Assembly: GCA_028866895.1 (NCBI GenBank)
Contig: JAGWHF010000013.1
Location: 1-64,000 of the forward strand
Reading direction: 5' to 3'
Source of the DNA: Nitrososphaerota archaeon
Lineage (GTDB): Archaea; Thermoproteota; Nitrososphaeria; Nitrososphaerales; Nitrosopumilaceae
Length of the DNA stretch: 64,000 bases
The notes under the pieces were generated by a model that did not search any database, had not been told where the DNA came from, and saw nothing but the letters and a program-made list of their open reading frames with translations. The stretch's first letter is position 1, and every line of letters starts with the position of its first letter. Both the position numbers and the translations under genes were made by a program. Below, in pieces: positions 43,716 through 52,788 of this stretch.

Positions 43716-45839
43716 ATGCCTGAAGGGCCTATTGGACTGATGGTGGATCCCCGCAGTATAGCACTCATAGGGGCTTCAAGCAGGAAGGGAAGTGTAGGCC
43801 ATGCAGTAATTGAGAATCTTCTGAAGGGGGGGTACAAAGGCAAACTATACCCGGTAAACCCCTCAAGCAGTACTGTTCTGGGACTGAAATGTTATGCAAA
43901 TGTCAACGACATACCAGGACCTATTGACCTTGCAGTGATAGCCGTACCAGGCAGGGTGGTAGCCAAGGTAATCGAGGATTGCGGCAAGAAACGAATCAGC
44001 GGAGCCGTGATAATTTCGGCGGGTTTCAAGGAGGCGGGCGCAAGTGGCAGGGAACTGGAGGAGCAGGTGGTCATGACCGCAAGAAAGTTCGGCGTGAGGC
44101 TCATCGGGCCCAACTGTGTTGGCCTGATTAATTCCGATCCAAAGATTTCAATGAATGCAAGCTTTGCGAAGCAAATGCCAAGGTTTGGCAACATTTCTCT
44201 CGTTTCCCAAAGTGGTGCAATATGCGGTGCGATGCTCGAGTATGCAAAGATAAAGGAGATCGGCTTTTCCAAGGTGTTCAGCTTGGGCAACAAGGCCGAC
44301 TTGAATGAAAATGACGTGCTGGATTTCCTTTCAGGAGATCCTACCACCAAAGTTATTCTCATGTACGTCGAGGACCTTGTTGACGCCTCTAGATTCATCA
44401 ACATTGCATCCAAGGTGACAAGGAATGGGTCCTCCAGCAAGCCCATTCTTGCCATGAAGGCGGGAGAGTCGTCAGTGGGGACAAAGGCTATAGCATCGCA
44501 CACAGGCGCCCTTGCAGGTTGGACTGAAGCATATGATGCCATCTTCAAGAAGGCGGGGATACTAAAGGTGGAAACCCTTGAGCAATTATTTGACTATGCG
44601 ATGGCCTTCAGCTACCAGCCCATACCGCGTGTCGGAGGCTGTGCAGTCATCTCAAACGCTGGAGGTCCGGCAGCAATAACTGCAGACGCTGCAGCAAGGT
44701 GCGGCCTGCGACTTGCAAGCCTTTCTGCAAAAACCACAAGCATGCTGACGAAGATCCTGCCCAAAAACGCAATGATGATAAACCCGATAGACATCATAGG
44801 GGACGCTGACCACCTCAGATATGAGGGGGTCCTCAGGACGGTATTGGAGGATGACGGGGTAAGCTCGTGCATCGTAATTTCTACGCCGCAGCTGATGCTT
44901 GACGTAGGCGCACTTGCAAGGGTGATTGTAAATGTCAACCGGGAGTTTGCAGAAAAGACCTTGTTTACATGCATTACCAGCTTTATGGAGGGAGAGGATG
45001 CCGTGAGAATCCTTGACGACAACCATGTTCCCCAGTACTCCTTCCCAGAGTCTGCCACCTATGCCATGTCTCTGATGCAGCAATATGGTCTGTTGGCAAG
45101 AAGGTCAGTCAGCACGATAGAAAGGTATGACGGAAACCTGGCTGCGGTGAATAACATCATCGCGGGAGCAAGAGGGAAGGGCCGAAAAGTTATTTCAGGA
45201 CCGGACGCGATGAAAATTCTTGGCCTTTACGGGCTTAGGGTCGTAGGGCCGGTCCTTGCAAGAAACGAGGAAGAATGCGCTCTGGCCGCAAAAAAGACCG
45301 GATATCCAGTGGTGCTAAAAATCTCCTCTCCTGAAATTGTGCACAAGGTGGATGCCGGGGGAGTTGAGCTTGACATAAAAAATGATGACGAGGTACGGCA
45401 TGCCTTTCATCGAATTCTTGATAGCGTGAAGAAGACAAGGGGGGATGCTACTATAGACGGAATAACCGTTGAACCCTTCGTAAAAAACGGAAAAGAGGTT
45501 ATAATCGGAGCAAAAAGGGATCCTCAATTTGGCCCGCTTGTTATGTTTGGAACGGGAGGAATCTACGTCAACGTCTTCCACGACGTCGCCTTCCGTATGG
45601 CGCCGATAAGCGAGGTAGAGGCCGTGGAGATGGTAGACTCCACCAAGGCGGGCAAGATCCTCGATGGCGTAAGGGGAGAAGCCCCATCCGACAGGGAGGC
45701 AGTTATGGATGCATTGAAGAGGACTTCGCAACTTGTGGCTGAGGTTCCGGAAATTCTGGAACTGGATGTAAACCCACTGATTGTCTTCCAAAAAGGAATG
45801 GGGTGCATTGCAGTGGACGCGCGGATTTTCATCAGCTAG
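43716..45839 (+). CDS. ADP-forming acyl-CoA synthetase (acetyl-CoA / 3-hydroxypropionyl-CoA type)
   Basis: A 707-residue fused alpha-beta NDP-forming acyl-CoA synthetase. The CoA-binding Rossmann domain is N-terminal (about residues 1-130, VDPRSIALIGASSRKGSVG), the succinyl-CoA-synthetase-like domains follow with the phospho-His in SHTGALAG (about 265), and the ATP-grasp domain spans about 470-707 (YPVVLKISSPEIVHKVDAGGV). In Thaumarchaeota such enzymes activate 3-hydroxypropionate or 4-hydroxybutyrate in the carbon-fixation cycle; here the neighbour is 2-oxoacid:ferredoxin oxidoreductase, which suits acetate and ATP formation from acetyl-CoA. Both remain possible. Confidence 0.85.
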   Translation: MPEGPIGLMVDPRSIALIGASSRKGSVGHAVIENLLKGGYKGKLYPVNPSSSTVLGLKCYANVNDIPGPIDLAVIAVPGRVVAKVIEDCGKKRISGAVIISAGFKEAGASGRELEEQVVMTARKFGVRLIGPNCVGLINSDPKISMNASFAKQMPRFGNISLVSQSGAICGAMLEYAKIKEIGFSKVFSLGNKADLNENDVLDFLSGDPTTKVILMYVEDLVDASRFINIASKVTRNGSSSKPILAMKAGESSVGTKAIASHTGALAGWTEAYDAIFKKAGILKVETLEQLFDYAMAFSYQPIPRVGGCAVISNAGGPAAITADAAARCGLRLASLSAKTTSMLTKILPKNAMMINPIDIIGDADHLRYEGVLRTVLEDDGVSSCIVISTPQLMLDVGALARVIVNVNREFAEKTLFTCITSFMEGEDAVRILDDNHVPQYSFPESATYAMSLMQQYGLLARRSVSTIERYDGNLAAVNNIIAGARGKGRKVISGPDAMKILGLYGLRVVGPVLARNEEECALAAKKTGYPVVLKISSPEIVHKVDAGGVELDIKNDDEVRHAFHRILDSVKKTRGDATIDGITVEPFVKNGKEVIIGAKRDPQFGPLVMFGTGGIYVNVFHDVAFRMAPISEVEAVEMVDSTKAGKILDGVRGEAPSDREAVMDALKRTSQLVAEVPEILELDVNPLIVFQKGMGCIAVDARIFIS

Positions 45840-45867
45840 GGCCAGGCAGCTGGTCCTGGCACCATTA

Positions 45868-46791
45868 TTATTTCAAGACAGCATTCCAATAATCATCAGT
45901 ATTCTGCTGCATTTGGCGGATTATCCTTTCATTTCTGGCCGGTCTGAACAGATGGGCAAACCTCTCCTGTGTGCCGAGGTATTCCTCTACGGGCCTTCTC
46001 TTTTTGTGTATTATTGTGTGGGTTACCTCGCCGTTTATTGCCTCCTTGAGCGGCCAGATCCCAGTCTCAACTGCCAGCCTTGCAATCCTGATGACCTTGT
46101 CCGAATCTATACCCCAGCCTGGCGGACACGGTGAGTGGGCAATGAACAACTTGGGGCCGCTCATCCTTCCTGCCTTCTCAATCTTGTGCATCATGTCACC
46201 TATGTATGCAGGGGAGATTGTGGCGACGTAGGGGGGCTTATGGGCCCGCCATATCTCGAACAGATCCTTTTTTTGCAGGATAGAGCCCTCCGCCAAATCC
46301 GTGGGTGGCGTCGTCTTTGTTGAGGATGCAAACGGGGATGATTCCGATGCTTGAAACCCGGTGTTAGAATACCCCTCGTTATCATAAGCAAGGTAGTAAA
46401 AGTCAAGTCCCCTGTGGATTGCCCCTGATGTGGCTTGGAGGCCGATGCCTGAAGCGGCCCCGTCGCCTGTCAGTACGAGGACTTTGAGATCATCCTCTCT
46501 TTCAATCCTCTTCCTGTCAATAAGTATGTCCAGCGCGTCCCTCACACCCTGGGCTGCAGCCGGGGCGCTTGCCATTGCAATGTAAAACCAGGAAGACTTG
46601 AAGGGAGTGTATGGAAATACGGAGAGCAGTGACATGCAGCCTGCGGCATTTATAGTGATAGCGCCAGGTCCGAGCATCTTCTCAAATATCCTCACAAGCA
46701 GCGCCCCGCCGCAGCCTGCACAAAGCATCGTCCCAGGTACTACCTCCTCTTCCAAGGGTATGTCCCTCAAAGTGCCGTACCTGCTAGCCAT
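45868..46791 (-). CDS. porB: 2-oxoacid:ferredoxin oxidoreductase beta subunit (PorB-type)
   Basis: A 307-residue TPP-binding subunit. It has the cluster-type CAGCGG (about residues 23-28), the TPP motif GDGAASGIG (about 109) with NEGYSN (about 138), and another Cys in the second half. It converts pyruvate or a related 2-oxoacid to acyl-CoA together with the two subunits upstream, handing electrons to ferredoxin. Its ATG overlaps the stop of porA by eight bases. The gene order on the minus strand is porGD, porA, porB. Confidence 0.9.
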   Translation of the reverse strand: MASRYGTLRDIPLEEEVVPGTMLCAGCGGALLVRIFEKMLGPGAITINAAGCMSLLSVFPYTPFKSSWFYIAMASAPAAAQGVRDALDILIDRKRIEREDDLKVLVLTGDGAASGIGLQATSGAIHRGLDFYYLAYDNEGYSNTGFQASESSPFASSTKTTPPTDLAEGSILQKKDLFEIWRAHKPPYVATISPAYIGDMMHKIEKAGRMSGPKLFIAHSPCPPGWGIDSDKVIRIARLAVETGIWPLKEAINGEVTHTIIHKKRRPVEEYLGTQERFAHLFRPARNERIIRQMQQNTDDYWNAVLK

Positions 46792-48019
46792 TCACGTCCC
46801 CCTTGCCTGCTATCTTCAGCATTTCCCTCACCTTCATCCAATTGTCCTCAGTGAACAAGAGGACGCTTTGAGCTTGGGGTGTGCCTTCCCGTGCAGCTCC
46901 CTCAAGGGTGCTTACTATGTGACGAAATTCGGAGAAGCTGATCTTCTTTCCTCCAAGCCCGCCCACAAAAGAGATTAGCACCTTAGGCCTCTCCTCTGTG
47001 TGATAGAGTGCGCCTGCCAACTCTGGGTACAGTATGCCTCCGCTTCCAACAGATATGTTTTGATCGATTACTGCCACGCCTTTTTTGCCCGCAAGTTTCT
47101 TGGCTATTGCCTGCTTTGGAAATGGCCGTACCATCCTGATCCTCAATAATCCCACCTTCTTTCCCTCAGTCCGGAGCCTAGTTATCGCAGATTTGCCCAT
47201 AGTTGCGAAGGAGTTTGTCATTACGACTACGTAATCCGCGTCATCCAGCATGTATTCGTCAGTGACATCGTACTTTCTTCCGAAAATCCTCTCAAATTCT
47301 GCCGAGACTTGGTCGTGAACTCCCATTGCATTAAGGGATGCCAGATGCATCTGATACTTGAAATACGAGTACGCGCTGCTGTCGAGCACTGAAACGCCCA
47401 TGGAGACTGGGTTTCTTGCATTGAGGTATCCGAAGGTAGGTTTGTACTCTGGTAGGAACTTTGAGACCTCCTGCCCTTCGGGAACGTCTACAGGTTCGCG
47501 GGTATATGACAGGTAAAAACCATCCAAATTGACGATCACGGGAAGCCTCACCCTGTCATCCTCGGCAATCCTGTACGCCATTATCACCGAATCGAGGACT
47601 TCCTGGCAGGTTTCTGCGTGAATCTGTACAAATCCGCTATCGCGGGCAGCAAGCACGTCGTTATGATCAGGCTCTAGTGTTATGGGGGCGGCAAGCGCGC
47701 GGGAAACGTTGGCAAGCACGATTGGAGCCCTCCATCCTGCCACATTATATAGCATCTCAAAGGCATAGAGTAATCCCTGACTTGAGGTTGCTGTGAAGGT
47801 CCTGACCCCTGTAAGGGATGCAGCACCTGCTCCAGTTACCATCGAGTGCTCCGAATCGTATGTCACAAACCTTGCATTCATAGTTTTCTCACTAATCCAG
47901 CGCGATAAGGTCTCGATGATCTCTGTCTGCGGCGTTATTGGGTATGCTGGTATGTACTCCACATTGCAGAGTCTGACTGCAGCTGCCACAGCTCCATTTC
48001 CTGTCAAAAGCTCCCTCAT
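46784..48019 (-). CDS. porA: 2-oxoacid:ferredoxin oxidoreductase alpha subunit (PorA-type)
   Basis: A 411-residue subunit that binds the TPP pyrimidine end (AYPITPQTEI, about residues 25-34) and the substrate loop (TSSQGLLYAFEML, about 79-91), with a transketolase C-terminal domain (about 255-400). It follows porGD with a four-base ATGA overlap. With the beta subunit it forms the catalytic core. Confidence 0.9.
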   Translation of the reverse strand: MRELLTGNGAVAAAVRLCNVEYIPAYPITPQTEIIETLSRWISEKTMNARFVTYDSEHSMVTGAGAASLTGVRTFTATSSQGLLYAFEMLYNVAGWRAPIVLANVSRALAAPITLEPDHNDVLAARDSGFVQIHAETCQEVLDSVIMAYRIAEDDRVRLPVIVNLDGFYLSYTREPVDVPEGQEVSKFLPEYKPTFGYLNARNPVSMGVSVLDSSAYSYFKYQMHLASLNAMGVHDQVSAEFERIFGRKYDVTDEYMLDDADYVVVMTNSFATMGKSAITRLRTEGKKVGLLRIRMVRPFPKQAIAKKLAGKKGVAVIDQNISVGSGGILYPELAGALYHTEERPKVLISFVGGLGGKKISFSEFRHIVSTLEGAAREGTPQAQSVLLFTEDNWMKVREMLKIAGKGDVNG

Positions 48020-48906
48020 GTTTTATTCCTCTTTACAAGCGTTATCACCTTGACCGGACACTCCGTCTGACAGATATTGCATCCCTTGCACGCATCGTAG
48101 TTCACGACGGGGTATCCCTTACTATCGAAGGTATAGGCGCTGTCCGGGCAGTAGACATAACATATCATGCATTTTGTACATCTTTCATAATCGATAATCG
48201 GCTGGAAGCCGCTCCACCGACCCCTCTCCCTCAGCATGGAGTTTCCAGTAGCTGTTATGGAGCAGGTCGAGACTGCGGGGTTGTGAAATTTCATCTCAAA
48301 AATGCCAGACTCGCGAATCCCAGAAACCTCCATGACTGTTTCACCATGCGTAACCATGTCGTAGACCCGCTTTGCAAGATCTATGCTCATTGCAATATCA
48401 TCTTTATCCAAGTGTATGCCAGATAATTCCTTGATCATTGACTGCCTTACGAGGTCGAAATCCATTTCCAAGGTCCTGCACGTTGCAGCTGCCACCGCTA
48501 TTCCAAGGGTAGGCCTAGATATGATCTCTGGATCAAATTTCGCAAGGTCGAAAACAATGAGCGGGTTCTTCAGGCTGTACTTGGAGGCAAGATCTGATTT
48601 TGTCAGCGACGTATTTATGAGTACGACGGTACTTTCCCGTATTTTCTCCAGCGGATTGTCAGCGGCTGATTCCAGCAGGGAATCATCCGAGATCACTTGA
48701 AGTGACGGATTTTCTATCGTTCCTCTCTCAAGGATGGGCTGTCTTGAGATTCTCACATACGCCGATATCGGGGCTCCCCTTCGCTCCGCCCCGTAGAGCG
48801 GCTGATCCTGCACATAGGATCCTGAAAGGAAAGCTGCAGTCCCTATGATATGTGATGCCGTTTTTATCCCCTGTCCGCCTCTGCCATGTAGGCTTACATT
48901 GATCAC
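48016..48906 (-). CDS. porG: 2-oxoacid:ferredoxin oxidoreductase gamma-delta fusion subunit
   Basis: This 296-residue fusion joins the gamma domain (about residues 1-200, with HGRGGQGIKTASHII and LYGAERRGAPISAYVRIS) to a delta ferredoxin domain (about 215-296) carrying two complete 4Fe-4S motifs (CTKCMICYVYCP and CKGCNICQTECP). In four-subunit enzymes gamma and delta are separate; here they are one polypeptide. It is the first gene of the porGD-A-B operon. Confidence 0.9.
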   Translation of the reverse strand: MINVSLHGRGGQGIKTASHIIGTAAFLSGSYVQDQPLYGAERRGAPISAYVRISRQPILERGTIENPSLQVISDDSLLESAADNPLEKIRESTVVLINTSLTKSDLASKYSLKNPLIVFDLAKFDPEIISRPTLGIAVAAATCRTLEMDFDLVRQSMIKELSGIHLDKDDIAMSIDLAKRVYDMVTHGETVMEVSGIRESGIFEMKFHNPAVSTCSITATGNSMLRERGRWSGFQPIIDYERCTKCMICYVYCPDSAYTFDSKGYPVVNYDACKGCNICQTECPVKVITLVKRNKT

Positions 48907-49041
48907 AGATGGAGTTATGTCTGCTCGAGATTAATGCATGTGGTATGCAATGCCATGCATTGTAATCGTTTCCGCGTGTTTACCTGTAGCCCCTTGCGGC
49001 ACGCCTTTTTGGCTGGACACGTTACGTCCCACCCATGTGCA

Positions 49042-49632
49042 TCATGTGGCCTTTAATTTTTCTAGCATCTTTATCACATCCGACATCCTGAGGATTTTTG
49101 CACCGTAATTTTGTTTCATGTAATCCAGTCCGAACCTGTGGTCTCTCTCCGTAAACGCGGTAACGCCGTCCTCCGGAATTATTACATTAAAGCCTCTCAC
49201 AAAGGCATCATATGCTGTGTGCTTTGCGCAAATGTTTGTGTGAATCCCGACTATGATCACGCCATCCGGTCCTGCCTTTCCGAAGTTCTTCTCAAGCAGG
49301 CTCTGGAGTCTCGTTTTGTAAAAGGCGCTGTACGTCCTCTTGGGCACTATGTAATCGATTCTGGAGGGTTTTAGATCCTTGATTATCTTTGCTCCAGCCG
49401 TGCCCTTTAGCGCATGTGGACCCCACAACTTGAATTCGTAGTAATCCCCATTCAGATGTGCGTCGTTGCAAAAGTAGGCTGGTACTCCGAGCTCCCTTGT
49501 CCTGTCAAGCAACAGCTGTATCTTCGGGATTATCTTCTCAGCCCTTGCGCATCTCAACCTGCCATAGACAAAGTCATTTAGCATGTCCACCACTAGGACC
49601 GCGTAACGCTTGTCCTTTGTCTTCCTTGCCAT
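49042..49632 (-). CDS. pncA: Nicotinamidase (isochorismatase family)
   Basis: A 196-residue hydrolase that converts nicotinamide to nicotinate and ammonia. The Asp-Lys-Cys triad is visible: Asp in VVDMLNDF (about residue 16), Lys in VPKRTYSAF (about 98), and Cys in HTNICAKHT (about 134). It lies about 70 bases downstream of the nicotinate phosphoribosyltransferase gene on the same strand, which supports NAD salvage rather than isochorismate hydrolysis. Confidence 0.88.
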   Translation of the reverse strand: MARKTKDKRYAVLVVDMLNDFVYGRLRCARAEKIIPKIQLLLDRTRELGVPAYFCNDAHLNGDYYEFKLWGPHALKGTAGAKIIKDLKPSRIDYIVPKRTYSAFYKTRLQSLLEKNFGKAGPDGVIIVGIHTNICAKHTAYDAFVRGFNVIIPEDGVTAFTERDHRFGLDYMKQNYGAKILRMSDVIKMLEKLKAT

Positions 49633-49705
49633 AATGTATCACCAGTTGTTATTGCAAATATTCATTCCGCCCAAGCACTATGCGGAATTGAGGTGCGTAC
49701 CGAAT

Positions 49706-51085
49706 TCACTCTGCCTTAAATGACCTTGTTATTTCCTCAAGTTTTTCACTGTAACTTACTGGGAAAGTCTCCGGAGTGAGATCAATCCTCTTGAGATCCT
49801 CTTGCAACGTCTCCCTCTGAAGGGAATGAAACCCCCTGATCTCCTCGAGGCTTGGCAGCTCTATCGTTCTTTTTCCGTTCTCCATTACCTTTTGAAGCAA
49901 CGGCACGGCATTGTCGAAAACCTCCTCATCCAATCCGATAATGTCGTGTTTTATCAGGCCGGACTCGTAAAACCTGAACACCTGCTTTGGGCCTGGATAT
50001 GTCCTCTTACCGGGACTGGTCTTGAGCTTGTAAATCACGTTGTATCTGCCACCACCTTTGGGTTCCCTGATTCCTACCAGCTTGTACACGCCGTTCATGG
50101 CAGGATCGTCCCTTGATGTAGCAAGTTCGGTCCCCACTCCGAATACATCGATGGGCGCGCCCCGCTTTACTAGATCGTAAATTATGTACTCATTCAGGTC
50201 GCCGCTTGCCATGATGCGGGTGTCCTTGTATCCTGCCTCGTCGAGGATCTTGCGAGATTCCACACTTAGGAGGTAAAGGTCACCGCTGTCCAGTCGTATT
50301 CCGGTCGTCCTCAATCCTGATCTTGCTATCTTTCTTACTGCCTCCAAGGTGTCGTAGGTATCAACCAGAAGCATCCCGTCAGGGAATATTTTGGAAAATT
50401 CTACAAAAGAGTCCGTCTCCCTATCAAAGTTCATGACAAAGGAATGGGCCATCGTGCCGAAGACCGGGATTGCAAGCTTGTATCCGGCAAGGGTGTTTGA
50501 GGTGCCTGCGCAGCCGCCGATGTAGCTTGCCCTTGCCGCGAGAAGGGCGGCCTGCGGGCCGTGGGCCCTCCGAAATCCGAATTCCACGACGTCCCTTTTT
50601 CCTGCAACGTTAGTTATCCTTGATGCCTTTGTTGCAATGAGGCTTTGAAAGTTGACCATCGACAGGAGAAAGGTCTCCACTATCTGTGCCTCAATGAGTG
50701 GACCCTCTATCCGAAGGAGAGGCTCGTTTGGAAAGAGTATCGAGCCTTCTGGGACCGCCCACACGTCCCCGGTAAACCTGAAGCCTTTGAGATAATCAAA
50801 AAACCTGTCTGGCAATTTAGCAAAGTGTTGGTCTGCCTTCAAAAAAGATATCTGGTCCCCGCCAAACCTCAGCTCGTTTAGGTATGATATTGCCTGTTCG
50901 AGCCCGGCCGCTACCATGTACGACCTGCTCTTTGGGAGCTTCCTGACGAACAGCTCAAAGATTCCCCTCCTGTCCTCCTGCCCAGAGTTTAAATATGCTG
51001 CCGCCATGGTCAGCTCGTAATAATCGGTCGCAAGGCCGAATTCGCCAGGAAATACCACTAGATTACTGTCCTTTTTCAAGTCCAT
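49706..51085 (-). CDS. pncB: Nicotinate phosphoribosyltransferase
   Basis: A 459-residue enzyme that makes nicotinate mononucleotide from nicotinate and PRPP. It has the family features DYYELTMAAAY (about residues 21-31), FGFRRAHGPQAAL (about 170-182), IGGCAGTSNT (about 189-198), RLDSGDL (about 271-277) and FGVGTELATS (about 319-328). The length is typical of the PncB/NAPRT class. It precedes the nicotinamidase gene, so the two carry nicotinamide to NaMN in sequence. Confidence 0.93.
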   Translation of the reverse strand: MDLKKDSNLVVFPGEFGLATDYYELTMAAAYLNSGQEDRRGIFELFVRKLPKSRSYMVAAGLEQAISYLNELRFGGDQISFLKADQHFAKLPDRFFDYLKGFRFTGDVWAVPEGSILFPNEPLLRIEGPLIEAQIVETFLLSMVNFQSLIATKASRITNVAGKRDVVEFGFRRAHGPQAALLAARASYIGGCAGTSNTLAGYKLAIPVFGTMAHSFVMNFDRETDSFVEFSKIFPDGMLLVDTYDTLEAVRKIARSGLRTTGIRLDSGDLYLLSVESRKILDEAGYKDTRIMASGDLNEYIIYDLVKRGAPIDVFGVGTELATSRDDPAMNGVYKLVGIREPKGGGRYNVIYKLKTSPGKRTYPGPKQVFRFYESGLIKHDIIGLDEEVFDNAVPLLQKVMENGKRTIELPSLEEIRGFHSLQRETLQEDLKRIDLTPETFPVSYSEKLEEITRSFKAE

Positions 51086-51247
51086 TTCCCAACACGTGTC
51101 ACTACAGTATCACAACTGTGAGAATGTATTAAGATGTATAGCAGGGGGTAGCGGCACCGCACAACTTGCAAAAATATTCATCCTAGAATTCTGGCAGGCC
51201 GGTCAAGTCCATGTACTCGTGACTTGGGTCGCCAGCAATCCTGCCGG

Positions 51248-52582
51248 TCAGGGGATGTTCGGAATCTGCGGAAATCCTGGGACCTGAGGAAATCCTGGAA
51301 CCGATGGGAAGGACGGGGCAGATGAGGAGGCCTGGGAATCTTGCTGGGTAGGAGGCGGTCTTGCCTGCAATGTAAGCACTACGGTGATGGTCCTCCCGCC
51401 CCTCTCTATCCCCAGATTCAATGTATCTCCAACAGACTTGTGGTCATCAAGGTAGCTTATGATGTCATAGACGGACTTGATGGGATGGCCGTCAACTGAT
51501 ACTATGATGTCACCTCCATGCGGTATGCCGTCCTGATCATTTGTGGCTGCTGCAAGGCCTGCTTTTGATGCGGAACTGTTTTCCGAGACTCCCTCTATTA
51601 CGACTCCCTTAAAGTCCCTCGGAAGGCCGTTTGCAAGCGCGATATCGGGCGTAACATTCCTGCCCTCGATGCCAAGCCATGGATGCTGGTAGGTGCCGTC
51701 CTTTATGAGCGCAGGGACTATCCTTGCTATCTGGTTTGATGGAATTGCATACCCGATGCCCGCAAAGTTGCCCGTATCCGTCCTTATTGCCGTATTCATG
51801 CCTATTACCTGCCCCTCCATGTTAAGGAGAGGCCCTCCGGAGTTTCCCGGATTAATCGCTGCGCTTGTCTGAATTACATCGGGGATGGAGAAGGCGCCTG
51901 TCTCAGAGTCGGTAAGCGATCTACCGACCTGGGATATTATCCCGCTTGTCATGGTATCCTCTAGCCCGAACGGGTTTCCTATGGCTGCGACTGACTGGCC
52001 GACTTCAAGCTGCGAGGAATCACCAAGCTGCAATGGTACGAGCTTGTCGCCTGTAAAATTGTCTACTATCTGGATGACGGCCAGATCATTATATGGATCG
52101 GTTCCCACAACCTTTGCCGTATAGATGTTGCCGTCGGTAAGTGTGACGTAGACTATGTGATTGAGGCCCACCACGTGGGCATTTGTAACAATGTGACCGG
52201 ATGTGTCGTACACAAAGCCCGACCCGAGCATCGTAGTGTTTTGACTGGAAGGCACGCCGTTAATGATTACGAGGGAATTTGGATCTGAAACAGTGCTTTG
52301 AATCTCTACTACGGAGTTCTTGGTTTGCTGATACAACTCTGGAAGTGTCAACTCTTTTTGCTCGATCTGGGAGTCTTTGTTGTATAGCCCTGGCGGGTTC
52401 TGTTCTTGTGCATGCGCCGTCCTTATAGCTGCCGGGATCTGACTGTCAGATGATTCGTGATCTGAAAGCAGCATGTAGGATGCAGATCCAGCTAGGATCC
52501 CTGCCACCGTGACTAGTACAATAATCCGCATCTTTGCATACTTGGCCTCTCTCTTGATTTTGCTTGTGGACTCATCGAACAT
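51248..52582 (-). CDS. htrA: HtrA/DegP-type serine protease with PDZ domain
   Basis: A 444-residue membrane-anchored quality-control protease. A single N-terminal transmembrane helix (about residues 19-40) is followed by a trypsin-like domain with the catalytic triad H136 (TNAHVV), D166 (YNDLAV) and S248 (GNSGGPL), then one PDZ domain (about 300-410). The tail has short repeats of the GFPQVPGFPQIP kind, which could bind partners. The active domain lies outside the cell. It is divergent from the cupredoxin gene at 52789. Confidence 0.93.
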   Translation of the reverse strand: MFDESTSKIKREAKYAKMRIIVLVTVAGILAGSASYMLLSDHESSDSQIPAAIRTAHAQEQNPPGLYNKDSQIEQKELTLPELYQQTKNSVVEIQSTVSDPNSLVIINGVPSSQNTTMLGSGFVYDTSGHIVTNAHVVGLNHIVYVTLTDGNIYTAKVVGTDPYNDLAVIQIVDNFTGDKLVPLQLGDSSQLEVGQSVAAIGNPFGLEDTMTSGIISQVGRSLTDSETGAFSIPDVIQTSAAINPGNSGGPLLNMEGQVIGMNTAIRTDTGNFAGIGYAIPSNQIARIVPALIKDGTYQHPWLGIEGRNVTPDIALANGLPRDFKGVVIEGVSENSSASKAGLAAATNDQDGIPHGGDIIVSVDGHPIKSVYDIISYLDDHKSVGDTLNLGIERGGRTITVVLTLQARPPPTQQDSQASSSAPSFPSVPGFPQVPGFPQIPNIP

Positions 52583-52788
52583 TGTATACCAGCTTTTTAG
52601 TAAGTTAACTGGATCTGAGATTTAATACTTGTGAACCAATGTTAGGTAATTCTTAAATTAATTTCGAGGAACGCCGAGCGCAAGGTCTCCTTGGCGGAAG
52701 ACCTGGCATTGGAAAATCTCGTCCTCCCGGGTTCGTCAAGGATGTCAAGTTGTAATAAAAATTTTTTCTTCCACGTTTTGTAAAACAT

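Noticed and set aside
51150-51250. A protein-like reading (ending MDLTGLPEF) just past the HtrA stop in another frame
   Set aside because: No start codon in that frame and the HtrA frame closes cleanly after its Pro-rich repeats, so a frameshifted HtrA tail is possible but not supported.
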